From Clostridium sp. (GTDB lineage Bacteria > Bacillota > Clostridia > Lachnospirales > Lachnospiraceae), in contig JAMOZY010000003.1 of NCBI GenBank assembly GCA_023667695.1, positions 124,001 through 188,000 of the forward strand: a DNA stretch of 64,000 bases, read 5' to 3'. Under the pieces are notes generated by a model. It was not told the origin of the DNA and ran no database searches. It saw only the letters and a program-made list of their open reading frames with translations. Position 1 is the first letter of the stretch; the number at the start of each line of letters is the position of its first letter. A program made the translations under genes and the position numbers. Shown piece by piece: positions 42,815 to 52,269 of the stretch.

Positions 42815-43801
42815 TCAATTTCTATAAAGTTTATATATTTCGTCACCCTTTGGTGGTTCTAAGTACCTGGTATAATCCGCGTTTGTCACTATTCTATCAT
42901 TTTGCTCCGTCGTCTGTCCAATCCTAATTGCAAAGATTTCATGCTGCTTTAGCTGTTCCAGTACTGCCTCTGCTTCCGGTGTAACGACCAGAGCGCTGCC
43001 GCCCCCCATTGCCATATAGGGGTTAATGTCGAAAAACTCACATATTTCCACTGTTTCCTGTCGAATGGGAATCGTCCTTAAAAAGGCTTCCAGTCCACAG
43101 CCTGCACCTTCACCTAATTCCCATAATGCGGCAAAAACACCGCCGGTAGAAATATCATGTATATAAGTAACCTTCTCACCGCTTAGTGCGGCAATCGCCC
43201 GGTGAAGAGACAAATCCTTCCCCAGCACACCTGCACCTTCCAGATATCCTGCTGCATACCGGGTATTCAATTCTTCCCATTTATCAGCAAGCAGCATGGC
43301 AGTTGCTTCCATTGCCGTATAGCCAAGCATAAGAATACTTTCCCCGGGCTTTACATTCCGGATGGAATATCTCTGCTCTTCCTGGCTGCCGTAGGCAATC
43401 ACCGTAACCGCAGGCGTCCTTAATTCTTCCAGCAGCTCCGTATGTCCGCCAAGGTACTCCAGATTATGTAACATACACAAATTCGCCAGATTCCCGGTAA
43501 TCTCCCGGATTCTGCTTTCACTTCCTCTTGCCGGAAGCAGCAGATTTACCATAATTGCCACCGGAACGGCGCCACTTGTTTCTAATTTATTCAGTGCCTT
43601 CCAGAATGTGTATTTTTCCGGTTCCGGAACTGCAAGCGTCATAGTGGATATTGCAGTCACCATCTGGCAGTCCTTATTCAATTGAACAGCACCATAATCG
43701 TATCCGATTCCAGCTCCCTGTATCACAGCCGCACCTGAAGCCGGCAATAACCGTAATATGGAACGCTTGCATTGTGCCTCCGTAAGCTTACCGCTTTTCA
43801 T
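42815..43801 (-). CDS. AIR-synthase (PurM/HypE-like) family protein
   Basis: A 328-residue protein of the PurM/HypE fold. GIGYDYGAVQL is the N-terminal ATP site, KPGESILMLGYTAMEATAML and THDIS-like YIHDISTGGVFAALWELGEGAG the core, and MAMGGGSALVVTP the C-terminal motif. Members bind ATP and a phosphate; no hydrogenase genes are near, so HypE activity is unlikely. It sits between the VanW and Lrp genes in the same direction. Confidence 0.78.
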   Translation of the reverse strand: MKSGKLTEAQCKRSILRLLPASGAAVIQGAGIGYDYGAVQLNKDCQMVTAISTMTLAVPEPEKYTFWKALNKLETSGAVPVAIMVNLLLPARGSESRIREITGNLANLCMLHNLEYLGGHTELLEELRTPAVTVIAYGSQEEQRYSIRNVKPGESILMLGYTAMEATAMLLADKWEELNTRYAAGYLEGAGVLGKDLSLHRAIAALSGEKVTYIHDISTGGVFAALWELGEGAGCGLEAFLRTIPIRQETVEICEFFDINPYMAMGGGSALVVTPEAEAVLEQLKQHEIFAIRIGQTTEQNDRIVTNADYTRYLEPPKGDEIYKLYRN

Positions 43802-43815
43802 ACCGCCACCTGTCA

Positions 43816-45306
43816 TTATACTGCCGGGGCTGCTACTGGAACCGATGAATCGGCTCCACCTTCCGGCGGTGCTGCCGGGTCAGTAGTCGTTGGCTCTGCC
43901 GGATTAGCCGGTTCTGCAGGCGTCTCCGGCTCTGCAGGGGCCTCCGGTGCCGCCGGTCCTACCGTCACTCGTTCCGGAGATGCATTATATGCACTGCTGT
44001 TAACTAAAACAGTATCTACTAATTCACCATCTTCATATACATTTTTCCAAAGGTTTGCACGATAACCGGTATGGGCTGTCTGGGTAACCGCCCGATAATC
44101 TGCCGGTTTTGATTCATCCACAGTCTCAATCGCGTCCCCGGCAGGAATCACAGCCAGAACTTCATTTACATATTCTATGGTACGCGCTTCATCCCGATAT
44201 TCCTTTCCATATATAGAAACATGCAGCGTTCCGCCAGAGGCATAAGCATAAATATAAATCGGATTCTCCGTATTATTCTTAAAACGGAAATTTTTCGTTC
44301 CTTCATTCAAAGCAGCGTCAGCCGCCAATTGTACATATCCGACTGCCATAGAGTGCGGATACCGCTCTATTACCTCTAATTCCGCCTGCAATACTGCATT
44401 ATATAACGTAGTCGATACCTGGCAGATTCCACCGCCAATATCCGAGATTACTTCTCCATTCAAATACGCACCGGCATAACTCCAGCCATTGGCAGTTGTG
44501 AATGGTACCAAATGTTCCATTGTATCAAATTCCTCTCCGGGATAAATCACAGAACCGCTGATTTTATCAGCAGCATTCATAATATTATTATTCCGGGATA
44601 CATCTCCTGCAGAATAATGAGTCTCAAAAGTACCAATTTCATCACTGACTGCTTCTAATTCTCTGGTAGTATGCTCCGGCTCTAAGTCATTCGTTGCCAC
44701 AGCCACCGTCAGTTTCTTTTCACCGGACCAGCTTGCAATCGCCTCAAACAGCTTATCAACCGTTTCCTCTGCATTCAGCTCCTTGCCGTTTTCACCTTCC
44801 ATGACATTCAGCTCACCATCCTCAAACGTGATGGCAGCATCCTTTGCCGGAACAATATAATCCGAAAGCTCCTCATCCAGAACCTCAACCAAATAATCTT
44901 CATTTAGAGACAGGGGAACGGAAAGCACCATATTCTCCTGGGAAATTGCCGTTATCTCCTTGTACCGTTTCAGGATATTTCCCCGTCTGCCATAGGCATA
45001 GGCTTCTTCCATGACAGCATCCAGCTCTGCCTTCAGATTCAAATCCGACATGTCCACTTCACAGTCTGCCTCTTCCAGACGGAACTGTACCGTAATGCCC
45101 TGTAATTCTTTTAAATAACTTTCATACTCCTTCCGGGCTTCCTCTACTGTCATCCCGCTAATATCAATGGAATCCAGAAAAATCCCTTCGCAAATCTGCT
45201 CCTGTTCCTCTGCTTTTATTTTATCTGAATGTAAAAATACTGCAGTCAGCATCAGGGCAGACACGCCCAAAAAACCGTACAGCCTCTTTTTACTCTTTTC
45301 TTTCAT
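43816..45306 (-). CDS. VanW family, YoaR-type cell wall protein
   Basis: A 496-residue exported protein. An N-terminal signal/anchor segment (residues about 8-25) is followed by a peptidoglycan-binding-like region, the VanW domain (GAYLNGEVISDIGGGICQVSTTLYNAV), a G5-like part (VTQTAHTGYRANLWKNVYEDG) and a C-terminal tail rich in Pro, Ala and Glu. VanW is part of some vancomycin clusters, but related YoaR proteins occur widely and have no known resistance role. There are no van ligase genes here. Confidence 0.88.
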   Translation of the reverse strand: MKEKSKKRLYGFLGVSALMLTAVFLHSDKIKAEEQEQICEGIFLDSIDISGMTVEEARKEYESYLKELQGITVQFRLEEADCEVDMSDLNLKAELDAVMEEAYAYGRRGNILKRYKEITAISQENMVLSVPLSLNEDYLVEVLDEELSDYIVPAKDAAITFEDGELNVMEGENGKELNAEETVDKLFEAIASWSGEKKLTVAVATNDLEPEHTTRELEAVSDEIGTFETHYSAGDVSRNNNIMNAADKISGSVIYPGEEFDTMEHLVPFTTANGWSYAGAYLNGEVISDIGGGICQVSTTLYNAVLQAELEVIERYPHSMAVGYVQLAADAALNEGTKNFRFKNNTENPIYIYAYASGGTLHVSIYGKEYRDEARTIEYVNEVLAVIPAGDAIETVDESKPADYRAVTQTAHTGYRANLWKNVYEDGELVDTVLVNSSAYNASPERVTVGPAAPEAPAEPETPAEPANPAEPTTTDPAAPPEGGADSSVPVAAPAV

Positions 45307-45325
45307 CTTTTAAACCTCCACAACT

Positions 45326-45413
45326 CACATCAAATCCCATCTGATGTGACACTCTGCCTGTCATAATATTTACTTCGCAACTTTCATTGTATCACATCTC
45401 TAGCGTTTTTCAA
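45326..45413 (-). promoter_or_regulatory. Promoter and leader hairpin of the vanW-to-trmL run
   Basis: On the minus strand, TTGAAA (45408-45413) and TACAAT (45386-45391) are 16 bases apart. In the leader, CACATCA (45326-45332) and TGATGTG (45342-45348) form a hairpin ahead of the GGAGG site. Six co-directional genes with very short gaps follow. Confidence 0.55.
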
Positions 45414-45528
45414 GAATTCATCTGCAAAATCCTTTGGAAATTATAACAGAATATGATATACTGAACCAAAATTACCTGTTAACCGTCCATCCGATGCCTT
45501 TATGCCGGATAAAACAACAGATATATTT

Positions 45529-45636
45529 TTACATCATACTTGGTACAACAATACCAAGAACCATTGCAAGAGCAACAATGATAACAATAATGGAAGCAAT
45601 TATTTTCTTTGTCTTTCTATTATTAAAATTAAGCAT
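45529..45636 (-). CDS. 35-residue membrane peptide
   Basis: A small frame starts at ATG 45636 with AAAGAGGTG six bases upstream. It reads MLNFNNRKTKKIIAS and then one strongly hydrophobic segment (IIVIIVALAMVLGIVV) ending PSMM. Short basic-then-hydrophobic peptides of this kind recur in Lachnospiraceae and have no known role. It is divergent from the membrane protein at 45668, and the two ribosome binding sites almost touch. It was found by eye; the frame is below usual gene-calling cutoffs. Confidence 0.6.
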   Translation of the reverse strand: MLNFNNRKTKKIIASIIVIIVALAMVLGIVVPSMM

Positions 45637-45667
45637 AATACACCTCTTTCCTGAAAGGAACTTCATT

Positions 45668-46291
45668 ATGTTACAATATTTACACTATTTGCGTTACTTT
45701 TTTTTAATACTGCCGATTCTGGCACTCATACTTATGCACCATCTCAAGCGGACCCGGCGCATAAGCGAGCAGCAAACTGCCAGCTTCTGGAAACGGGAGA
45801 CAGAAGCGAACCAGGTGCGAAAGCAGGATATCTCTGACCTGGACTACATCTACATTCCAATTGAAACCCTTCCTTTTGGAATGGATTCTTCCCCGGAAGT
45901 CCAGAGAATAGAAACCACCTTACGAAAGCTGGATTCCACCCGGATTCTCAATCTAAGCGCTTATACCAACACAGACTTAAAGCTAAAATACGGTATCGCT
46001 AACCTGAATACCCTTTCTGAATGTGACGACCGTTTTACCACCTTAATCCGCACCCTGTATCAATGGGCTTGTCTGCTTCTCGAACACGACCATACGGAAG
46101 CAGCCATTCAGGTAGCGGAATACAGCATTGAAATCGGTTCTGACATCTCCGGTATTTATTATATGCTGGCGGATTACTATCGGCTTGTAGAGAATACGGA
46201 AGCCATGGCACATCTACAGGAATCTGCCAATACCCTGACCGGCCTCAATGCAACGCTTATCAAGGATTATATTAACAAATCCCAGATATGA
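45668..46291 (+). CDS. Membrane-anchored protein of unknown function
   Basis: A 207-residue protein. One N-terminal membrane segment (YFFLILPILALILM) is followed by a cytosolic helical part. YIYIPIETLPFGMD stands in the middle, and the C-terminal third (YQWACLLLEHDHTEAAIQVAEYSIEIG, YYMLADYYRLVENTEAMAHLQE) looks like a TPR pair. The start ATG 45668 follows AAAGGAAC. It converges on the endonuclease III gene with a 7-base gap. Confidence 0.75.
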   Translation: MLQYLHYLRYFFLILPILALILMHHLKRTRRISEQQTASFWKRETEANQVRKQDISDLDYIYIPIETLPFGMDSSPEVQRIETTLRKLDSTRILNLSAYTNTDLKLKYGIANLNTLSECDDRFTTLIRTLYQWACLLLEHDHTEAAIQVAEYSIEIGSDISGIYYMLADYYRLVENTEAMAHLQESANTLTGLNATLIKDYINKSQI

Positions 46292-46298
46292 TAGCAAG

Positions 46299-46955
46299 CT
46301 ATTTGTTATCCGCCCTTTTCTTTCTCCTCTGATAATCCCGGCAGACCTCCTGGAGCGGACACTCCCCGCACTTGGGGCTTCGGGCTGTGCAGATGGTTCT
46401 TCCATGGGTGATAATCTGAATATTATACAAAATCCACTGTTCCTTCGGCAGCACCTTCATCAATTCCTGTTCCACTACGACCGGATCATCACTTTTCGAC
46501 AAACCAAGCTTCTTGGAAATCCTCTTGACATGTGTATCTACAACAACGCTTGGTTCATGGAAAATATTCCCCCGAATCACATTTGCCGTCTTTCTTCCTA
46601 CCCCGTCCAGCTTCGTCAGGTCCTCAATATCTCTCGGAACCTCACCATGGTACTCATCAATCAGCTTCCTTGCACAGGCCTTGATGTTTTTTGCTTTATT
46701 TTTATAAAAGCCGGTAGAATAAATATCCCGCTCCAATTCCCTGACATCACAATTAGCGAATGCCTCCAGATTCGGATACTTGACAAACAAATCCTTTGTT
46801 ACGATATTCACTCTTGCATCCGTACACTGGGCGCTCAGCATAGTAGCAATCAGAAGCTGCCAGGGGGTATCATGATTCAGATAACACTTATACTCTGTCG
46901 TATAGACCGTATTCAGAATTTCAACAATTCTTGCCACCCGTTCCTTTTGTGTCAT
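46299..46955 (-). CDS. nth: Endonuclease III
   Basis: A 218-residue DNA glycosylase/AP lyase. The helix-hairpin-helix LDGVGRKTANVI holds the catalytic Lys, VVDTHVKR the catalytic Asp, and CTARSPKCGECPLQEVC the 4Fe-4S cluster. It removes oxidised pyrimidines. GAGAAGGAGAG precedes the ATG. The gene follows the radical SAM gene in the same direction. Confidence 0.96.
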   Translation of the reverse strand: MTQKERVARIVEILNTVYTTEYKCYLNHDTPWQLLIATMLSAQCTDARVNIVTKDLFVKYPNLEAFANCDVRELERDIYSTGFYKNKAKNIKACARKLIDEYHGEVPRDIEDLTKLDGVGRKTANVIRGNIFHEPSVVVDTHVKRISKKLGLSKSDDPVVVEQELMKVLPKEQWILYNIQIITHGRTICTARSPKCGECPLQEVCRDYQRRKKRADNK

Positions 46956-47000
46956 AGCAATTCTCTCCTTCTCTTTGGTTCCCTTTTCTTCTCCCCCATG

Positions 47001-48725
47001 TCATCTCCGGTTCTCTTCCATGGCACTTCTGCCACAGACCTTCTCCCTTGGGATAAATTCCGTCCTGGCAGAATGCTCCCATGCATCCCTTGCATCATAA
47101 TCGTAAAGCATAAAGCCCTGCGTTCCTTCCTCCTTCCAGGGTTCTAAATGTACCATCCTTCCCTGATAGCCGGATTGCTTGAAGAACTCTGCCATTTCCC
47201 TTTTCTGCTCCTCATACCGGATTGCCCATGCCGGCCGTTTCTTTAGATTCTCCCTCAAATATAAATCGTGTAGTAATAACTGGTCCAGAACCTCCCAATC
47301 CGGATGCCGGATGCTTTCCTCTTCCATCCCCCCGGCTTCCCTGCTTTGCAAAAAGCTCCTTAATATCATATATCGGTCCAGACGCTTCCACTGTAACCCT
47401 TCATATCCCTGCTGTCTATAATATTCCCCCAGATTCTGAAAGAAGTCAAATGCCGAATTCTGGAATTCCATCACATACTTCAACGTATTACGAAACTGCC
47501 CGCTATTATGATAGATTTCCAGCATGTTCTCCACCCGTTTCAGTGCCAAAATATCTGAATAAGATAACCACCGGGTAGAAAGCACCTCGTAAGGCGGCAT
47601 GTCCATGTATTGCAGTTCGTATTCCTCCGCCCGTTCTTCCATCCCGGAACCCTTGAGAACCTTCAAAAAGCCCAGCTGCAATTGCTCCGGCTCCATGGCG
47701 TATGCTTCATCAAAGGAGCGTCGAAAGCTTTCAAGGTCCTCATAAGGTAAACCGGCGATTAAATCCAGATGCTGATGAATATTGCCAAAGGAATGAATCC
47801 GCCTCATATTTTCCCGTACCTTTTCAATATCCATATGCCGTTCAATAGCACGTATACTTTCCGGATTCGTAGTCTGCAGACCAATTTCAAACTGAACCAG
47901 ACCCCTGCGCATCCGCCCCAGCAGCGCCAGTTGCTCCTCTGTCAATAAATCCGCAGAGATTTCAAAATGAAAATTCGTCACTCCATTATCATGGGTGTAA
48001 ATATACTCCCAAACAGCCAATGCATGAGCCGGATTGCAGTTAAAGGTCCGGTCAATAAATTTTACCTGGGGAACCTGCTGATTCAGGAAAAACTGCAATT
48101 CCTTTTTCACCAGCTCCAGACTTCGAAACCGCACCTGCTTATCAATAGAGGACAGACAATAGCTGCAGCGAAACGGACAGCCTCTGCTGCTTTCATAATA
48201 CACAATCTTGTGTTGAAACTCTTCCATATTCTGATACACAAAGGGCAGAGCATCCAGTCCGGTCAATTCCGCCGGAGGCTGCAGCTTCACCTGCCCAAGA
48301 TGCCGGTAAGCAATACCGGAAATCGCATCCCAGGGGTCACCCTGGACCAGCCGGGCAAATACCCTCTCTCCTTCTCCTAAAAGCACCAAATCCATGAAGG
48401 GATTACGCTCCAAAAATGCCTCTGCATCATAGGATACCTCCGGTCCTCCTGCCCATAGCTGTATATCCGGCCGAACCTTTTTAAGCTCACCTGCAATTCT
48501 TTGTACCACTTCTATATTCCAGATGTAGCAGGAAAAAGCAACGACCTCCGCATCCATTTCATAAAGAGAAGCAAGAATAGCCTCCTCCGGCTGGTTAATG
48601 GTATACTCTGCAATTCGTATAACCGGTGCCTCCGAAGAGCATTGTTCCTCCACATATGCTTTTAAGGCATATACGGCAAGGTTCGAGTGTATATACTTGG
48701 CATTAATTGCTGCTAATACAATCAT
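47001..48725 (-). CDS. B12-binding radical SAM protein with DUF4080
   Basis: A 574-residue protein. The N-terminal B12-binding-like domain (LAAINAKYIHSNLAVYALKAY, AGGPEVSYD) is followed by a radical SAM core with CPFRCSYC near residue 184 and FHFEISADLLTEE. The long C-terminal part matches DUF4080. No substrate is known. It is coupled to the DUF815 gene (gap 4 bases) and followed by nth. Confidence 0.9.
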   Translation of the reverse strand: MIVLAAINAKYIHSNLAVYALKAYVEEQCSSEAPVIRIAEYTINQPEEAILASLYEMDAEVVAFSCYIWNIEVVQRIAGELKKVRPDIQLWAGGPEVSYDAEAFLERNPFMDLVLLGEGERVFARLVQGDPWDAISGIAYRHLGQVKLQPPAELTGLDALPFVYQNMEEFQHKIVYYESSRGCPFRCSYCLSSIDKQVRFRSLELVKKELQFFLNQQVPQVKFIDRTFNCNPAHALAVWEYIYTHDNGVTNFHFEISADLLTEEQLALLGRMRRGLVQFEIGLQTTNPESIRAIERHMDIEKVRENMRRIHSFGNIHQHLDLIAGLPYEDLESFRRSFDEAYAMEPEQLQLGFLKVLKGSGMEERAEEYELQYMDMPPYEVLSTRWLSYSDILALKRVENMLEIYHNSGQFRNTLKYVMEFQNSAFDFFQNLGEYYRQQGYEGLQWKRLDRYMILRSFLQSREAGGMEEESIRHPDWEVLDQLLLHDLYLRENLKKRPAWAIRYEEQKREMAEFFKQSGYQGRMVHLEPWKEEGTQGFMLYDYDARDAWEHSARTEFIPREKVCGRSAMEENRR

Positions 48726-48729
48726 TTTT

Positions 48730-50046
48730 TTATTCTGTCACCTTTCCTGCCAGATAATTTATAAACTGCTGTGCTGTACGTCCGGAAATTCCCCCATGGC
48801 TCAGTTCCCACTTATTTGCCTCCCTGCACAGTTCTTCCTCCGTCAGTGAAATCGATGGATTGCGTTTTGCCAGTTCTTTTACAATCTCAAAATATTCCTT
48901 CTGGCTTGGCCGGGAGAAGCTGATTGTAACGCCAAAGCGGTTCACCAGAGACAGCTTTTCCTGCATGGTATCGGAACGATGCAGCTCGCCGCCATTGCCA
49001 TGCTCCATATCATCCCTGTCATTCCAGGTTTCCCGAATCAGATGCCGTCGGTTAGAGGTGGCATAAATCAGCACATTATCCGGCTTGGTTTCCACACCGC
49101 CTTCAATCACTGCCTTCAGGAACTTATACTCGATTTCAAATTCTTCAAAGGATAAATCATCCATATAAATGATGAACCGATAGTTTCTGTTTTTAATCTG
49201 TGCAATAATGCTGGACAGGTCCTGAAACTGATGCTTATAGATTTCAATCATCCGCAGTCCCTGGTCATAATACTCATTGATGATTGCCTTAATGCTGGTG
49301 GACTTACCGGTACCGCTGTCTCCAAAGAGAAGTACATTATTAGCCTTTCTCCCCTGCACAAAAGCCTCTGTATTCTCCGTCAGTTTTTTCTTTTGTATCT
49401 CATAACCAATCAAATCCTCCAGCTTTACATCATCTGTATTGTTGATTGGACAAAATTCCACGCCCTGATCCAGGTGCCGGATACGGAATGCCTTATTTAA
49501 CCCGAACATTCCTACCCCATATGCTTTATAGAACTCTGTCACAATGATAAAGATATCCTCTTCATTCCTGGCGTTCTCTATCCTGCGGCTGATTTCCTGC
49601 ACCTTCTCACTCACATTTTTATTATACATCCGTTCCTTTTTTACAATTGCCTTATAATGAGAGATTGTCGTAAAGCAATCAATTCCCAATGCCTCTTCGA
49701 TGGGTGAAAAATCAAAATCAAATAATGCTTTAAAAATCTTAAAATCACTTTTGGCAAATGTATTAACCGTTCCATCATTTGCTCCAACCTTTTCACAGGT
49801 AATACTAAAGGAATTCTCATTCGTTATCAACAGGAATGCCAGATAATTGTGCCAGAGATTCGTATCAAAGCCATAACTGGTTGATAAATCCAGCAAGCGC
49901 TTCATTTCCACATAAATCCGGGTCGTCAGGTCTGCTTTATTCATCACGCCTTCATCAAAATCTTCAAAGATTCCTGCCAACCGAAATAATATACTATTCT
50001 CTCCTAAATCCCGATACAGTATCAGCTTTGCAACCTCTTTATACAT
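48730..50046 (-). CDS. DUF815-type AAA ATPase
   Basis: A 438-residue ATPase. Walker [10 protein letters not shown] is near residue 243, Walker [15 protein letters not shown] near 294, and the sensor-1 strand [11 protein letters not shown] near 329. The N-terminal 200 residues are helical and specific to the family. DUF815 proteins are widespread but have no clear role. It is the first gene of a unit with the radical SAM gene. Confidence 0.9.
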   Translation of the reverse strand: MYKEVAKLILYRDLGENSILFRLAGIFEDFDEGVMNKADLTTRIYVEMKRLLDLSTSYGFDTNLWHNYLAFLLITNENSFSITCEKVGANDGTVNTFAKSDFKIFKALFDFDFSPIEEALGIDCFTTISHYKAIVKKERMYNKNVSEKVQEISRRIENARNEEDIFIIVTEFYKAYGVGMFGLNKAFRIRHLDQGVEFCPINNTDDVKLEDLIGYEIQKKKLTENTEAFVQGRKANNVLLFGDSGTGKSTSIKAIINEYYDQGLRMIEIYKHQFQDLSSIIAQIKNRNYRFIIYMDDLSFEEFEIEYKFLKAVIEGGVETKPDNVLIYATSNRRHLIRETWNDRDDMEHGNGGELHRSDTMQEKLSLVNRFGVTISFSRPSQKEYFEIVKELAKRNPSISLTEEELCREANKWELSHGGISGRTAQQFINYLAGKVTE

Positions 50047-50080
50047 CTTGCTCTCATTCCTTTCTCTTAATATCTATGCA

Positions 50081-50106
50081 AAAAGGCGATACTTATCGCC
50101 TTTTAA
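50081..50106 (-). terminator. Terminator of the second MATE gene
   Basis: AAAAGGCGATA and TATCGCCTTTT (about 50083-50105) form a long perfect stem with a 3-base loop, directly on the stop codon. TTTTTGC follows on the minus strand. Confidence 0.8.
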
Positions 50107-51479
50107 TCAGCCATAGGCTGTACAATACTTCGATTTACCCGAATCAAAAAGATTACGGTTATCATAAGAGCAACCAGCTCCGCAATGGGAAATGCCCACC
50201 ACACCATACCAACACGATTGGTTAAAGACAGCAGATACGCAGCCGGCAGTAATACCAGGAGCTGACGGACAATGGATACTACCATACTTAGAAAGCCTTT
50301 GCCAAATGCCTGAAAAATGGAAGAGCCTGCAATACCAAAGCCCGCAAATACAAAGCTGAGACTAATGATTCGGATTGCCGGAATGCCAAGCTCCAGCATA
50401 TAATCAGAGGCCTCAAATATCCCTAAAAGCTGTCTTGGGAAAATCTGCATAATCATCAGTCCTAATACCATAATGCTTACTGCATACAAAATCCCATACC
50501 GCATGGCCTGCTGCAGGCGTCCTTTTTTTCTTGCGCCATAATTATAGGAAATAATCGGTATCATGCCATTATTCAAGCCAAAAACCGGCATAAATACAAA
50601 GCTCTGAATCTTGAAATATGCACCAAATACAGCCGCTGCCGTAGAGGTAAAGCGCATTAAGATATTATTCATAATAAAACACATAACGGAACCAACGGAT
50701 GCCATAATGATAGAAGGAACACCTACACTATAAATACGTCCGATGATTGCGGCTTTCGGACGAAATACACTTTTCAGACTCAAGGTCAATTCCCGATTCA
50801 CCTTAATGTTCAAAATTAAAGCCACTGCCGCAGCACAAAACTGTCCAATTACGGTTGCAAGAGCCGCTCCCCGAACACCCATTGCCGGGCAGCCCAGGTA
50901 TCCAAATATCATAATGGGGTCCAGAATAATATTGATGATAGCGCCAGTCAGTTGGGTAACCATGGAATATACCGTCTTACCCGTAGACTGTAGAAGCCGT
51001 TCCAGCATAACCTGTGCGAACAGACCAAAGCACAGCCCGCCACAGACGGTCAGATAATCTGTTCCATGCTGTACAATCACATCACTTGCCTTCTGCCAGA
51101 CAAATACCCACTTTGAAGAAGTAAAGCATAAAATGCTAAAAAATACTGCACTGAGAAGTGCCAGAAAAATACCACAGTTTGCACCCTTATTTGCATCCTC
51201 AAACTTCTTCTCCCCTAAAAACCGGGATACCATGGCATTCACGCCAACACCGGTGCCGGTGCCGACTGCTATCATAAAATTCTGCATCGGAAATGCCAAT
51301 GACAAGGCAGTAAACGCATCCTCTGACAGCTTTGACACAAACATACTGTCTACTATATTATATAATGCCTGTACCAGCATGGATATCATCATCGGTAAGG
51401 ACATACTGATAATCAGACGGTTGATTGGCATAATGCCCATTTTATTCTCTGGCGGCGCTGTTTTCATCTGTTCTTTCAT
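50103..51479 (-). CDS. MATE family efflux transporter, copy 2
   Basis: A 458-residue transporter with about twelve membrane segments. NIVDSMFVSKLSEDAF and the repeat half with FGLNNGMIPIISYNYGA are MATE-type. It is only distantly similar to the copy at 19839-21194. The substrate is unknown. It is transcribed alone between the tRNA cluster and DUF815. Confidence 0.9.
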   Translation of the reverse strand: MKEQMKTAPPENKMGIMPINRLIISMSLPMMISMLVQALYNIVDSMFVSKLSEDAFTALSLAFPMQNFMIAVGTGTGVGVNAMVSRFLGEKKFEDANKGANCGIFLALLSAVFFSILCFTSSKWVFVWQKASDVIVQHGTDYLTVCGGLCFGLFAQVMLERLLQSTGKTVYSMVTQLTGAIINIILDPIMIFGYLGCPAMGVRGAALATVIGQFCAAAVALILNIKVNRELTLSLKSVFRPKAAIIGRIYSVGVPSIIMASVGSVMCFIMNNILMRFTSTAAAVFGAYFKIQSFVFMPVFGLNNGMIPIISYNYGARKKGRLQQAMRYGILYAVSIMVLGLMIMQIFPRQLLGIFEASDYMLELGIPAIRIISLSFVFAGFGIAGSSIFQAFGKGFLSMVVSIVRQLLVLLPAAYLLSLTNRVGMVWWAFPIAELVALMITVIFLIRVNRSIVQPMAD

Positions 51480-51520
51480 ATGCTTTCTTTCTCCTCCTGT
51501 TTATACTCATTCTTTCCACA

Positions 51521-51546
51521 AAAAAAACAGTATAACACTGTTTTTA
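51521..51546 (-). terminator. Terminator of the tRNA cluster region
   Basis: AAAAACAGT (51523-51531) and ACTGTTTTT (51537-51545) form a 9-bp stem, with TTTTTTTT-rich DNA behind on the minus strand. It lies behind the tandem repeats that follow tRNA-Gly. Confidence 0.6.
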
Positions 51547-51787
51547 AATCAAAAGAGCGAAAGACGGACTATCAATCACTAACGTGCTGTCGCGGCTTCT
51601 CGTCCCTGCACCATGATTTTAAACTTAAAAGAGCGCGAGACGGGACTATCAATCACTAACGTGCTGCCGCACGAAGTATTTGATATGCTTCGCACGTAAG
51701 CTCCCACAATACGGGAGCTAAGTGCTCATAGCAATCTCACCCGCGTCGCGGCTTCTCGTCCCTGCACTATGATTTTAAACTTAAAAG
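51547..51787 (-). repeat. Degenerate tandem repeats derived from the tRNA-Gly 3' end
   Basis: A 58-base unit (51590-51647) recurs at 51746-51803 with one mismatch. The second copy includes the last bases of tRNA-Gly (AGCGCGAGACGGGACT). Another unit, AAAAGAGCG-AGACGG-ACTATCAATCACTAACGTGCTG, occurs at 51551-51589 and 51627-51666. Each holds the acceptor end of the tRNA, then unrelated DNA. An inverted pair AGCTCCC...GGGAGCT (51699-51719) lies between. This looks like several rounds of duplication of the tRNA 3' end, as at an attachment site. Confidence 0.65.
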
Positions 51788-51860
51788 AGCGCGAGACGGG
51801 ACTCGAACCCGCGACCCCGACCTTGGCAAGGTCGTGCTCCACCAACTGAGCCACTCGCGC
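51788..51860 (-). tRNA. tRNA-Gly (anticodon GCC)
   Basis: A 73-base cloverleaf on the minus strand. The acceptor is GCGCGAG/CTCGCGC, the anticodon stem-loop CGACC-TTGCCAA-GGTCG, and the T-arm GCGGGTTCGAGTCCCGT. Last of the four clustered tRNAs. Confidence 0.93.
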
Positions 51861-51884
51861 ATATGTAAGTTCAGCCAAAGGCAA

Positions 51885-51957
<73 letters not shown>

Positions 51958-51965
51958 GGATAAAA

Positions 51966-52052
51966 TGCCGGCGACCGGAATCGAACCGGTACGGGAGTAT
52001 AAGTCCCGCAGGATTTTAAGTCCTGTGCGTCTGCCAGTTCCGCCACGCCGGC
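51966..52052 (-). tRNA. tRNA-Leu (anticodon TAA)
   Basis: An 87-base class II tRNA on the minus strand with a long variable arm (CGGGACTTATACTCCCG). The anticodon loop is CTTAAAA. Acceptor GCCGGCG/CGCCGGC. Second of the cluster; the TrmL enzyme encoded at 40186 would act on this kind of tRNA. Confidence 0.95.
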
Positions 52053-52154
52053 ATTTCTTATCATCAATTCACAAAGCACCTCGGATGCTGTGATAAGCAC
52101 CAACGGAATATTCAGACATATCCGCCTGGCTTTTATCCATGTAAATTGACTGCC

Positions 52155-52236
52155 TGGATGGAGGTGGATTCGAACCACCGAAGCAAGATGCAGCAGATTT
52201 ACAGTCTGTCCCCTTTGGCCACTCGGGAATCCATCC
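52155..52236 (-). tRNA. tRNA-Tyr (anticodon GTA)
   Basis: An 82-base class II tRNA on the minus strand. The acceptor is GGATGGA, and the anticodon stem-loop CAGA-CTGTAAA-TCTG. First of the cluster, directly behind the promoter. Confidence 0.93.
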
Positions 52237-52269
52237 ATTGTTAGCAGTTTTAACCGCTGACAGTATTAA

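Noticed and set aside
42815-43801. HypE hydrogenase maturation protein
   Set aside because: The fold fits, but there are no other hyp or hydrogenase genes and I could not make out the C-terminal Cys motif of HypE.
43816-45306. Vancomycin resistance suggested by the VanW domain
   Set aside because: No ligase, dehydrogenase or dipeptidase genes of a van cluster are present, and VanW-domain proteins of this YoaR type are widespread.
46248-47147. A plus-strand open frame of 299 residues
   Set aside because: It is antisense to endonuclease III, which has all its active-site residues.
51547-51803. Tandem repeats considered as a CRISPR array
   Set aside because: The units are unevenly spaced, share tRNA sequence, and there are no uniform spacers or cas genes.
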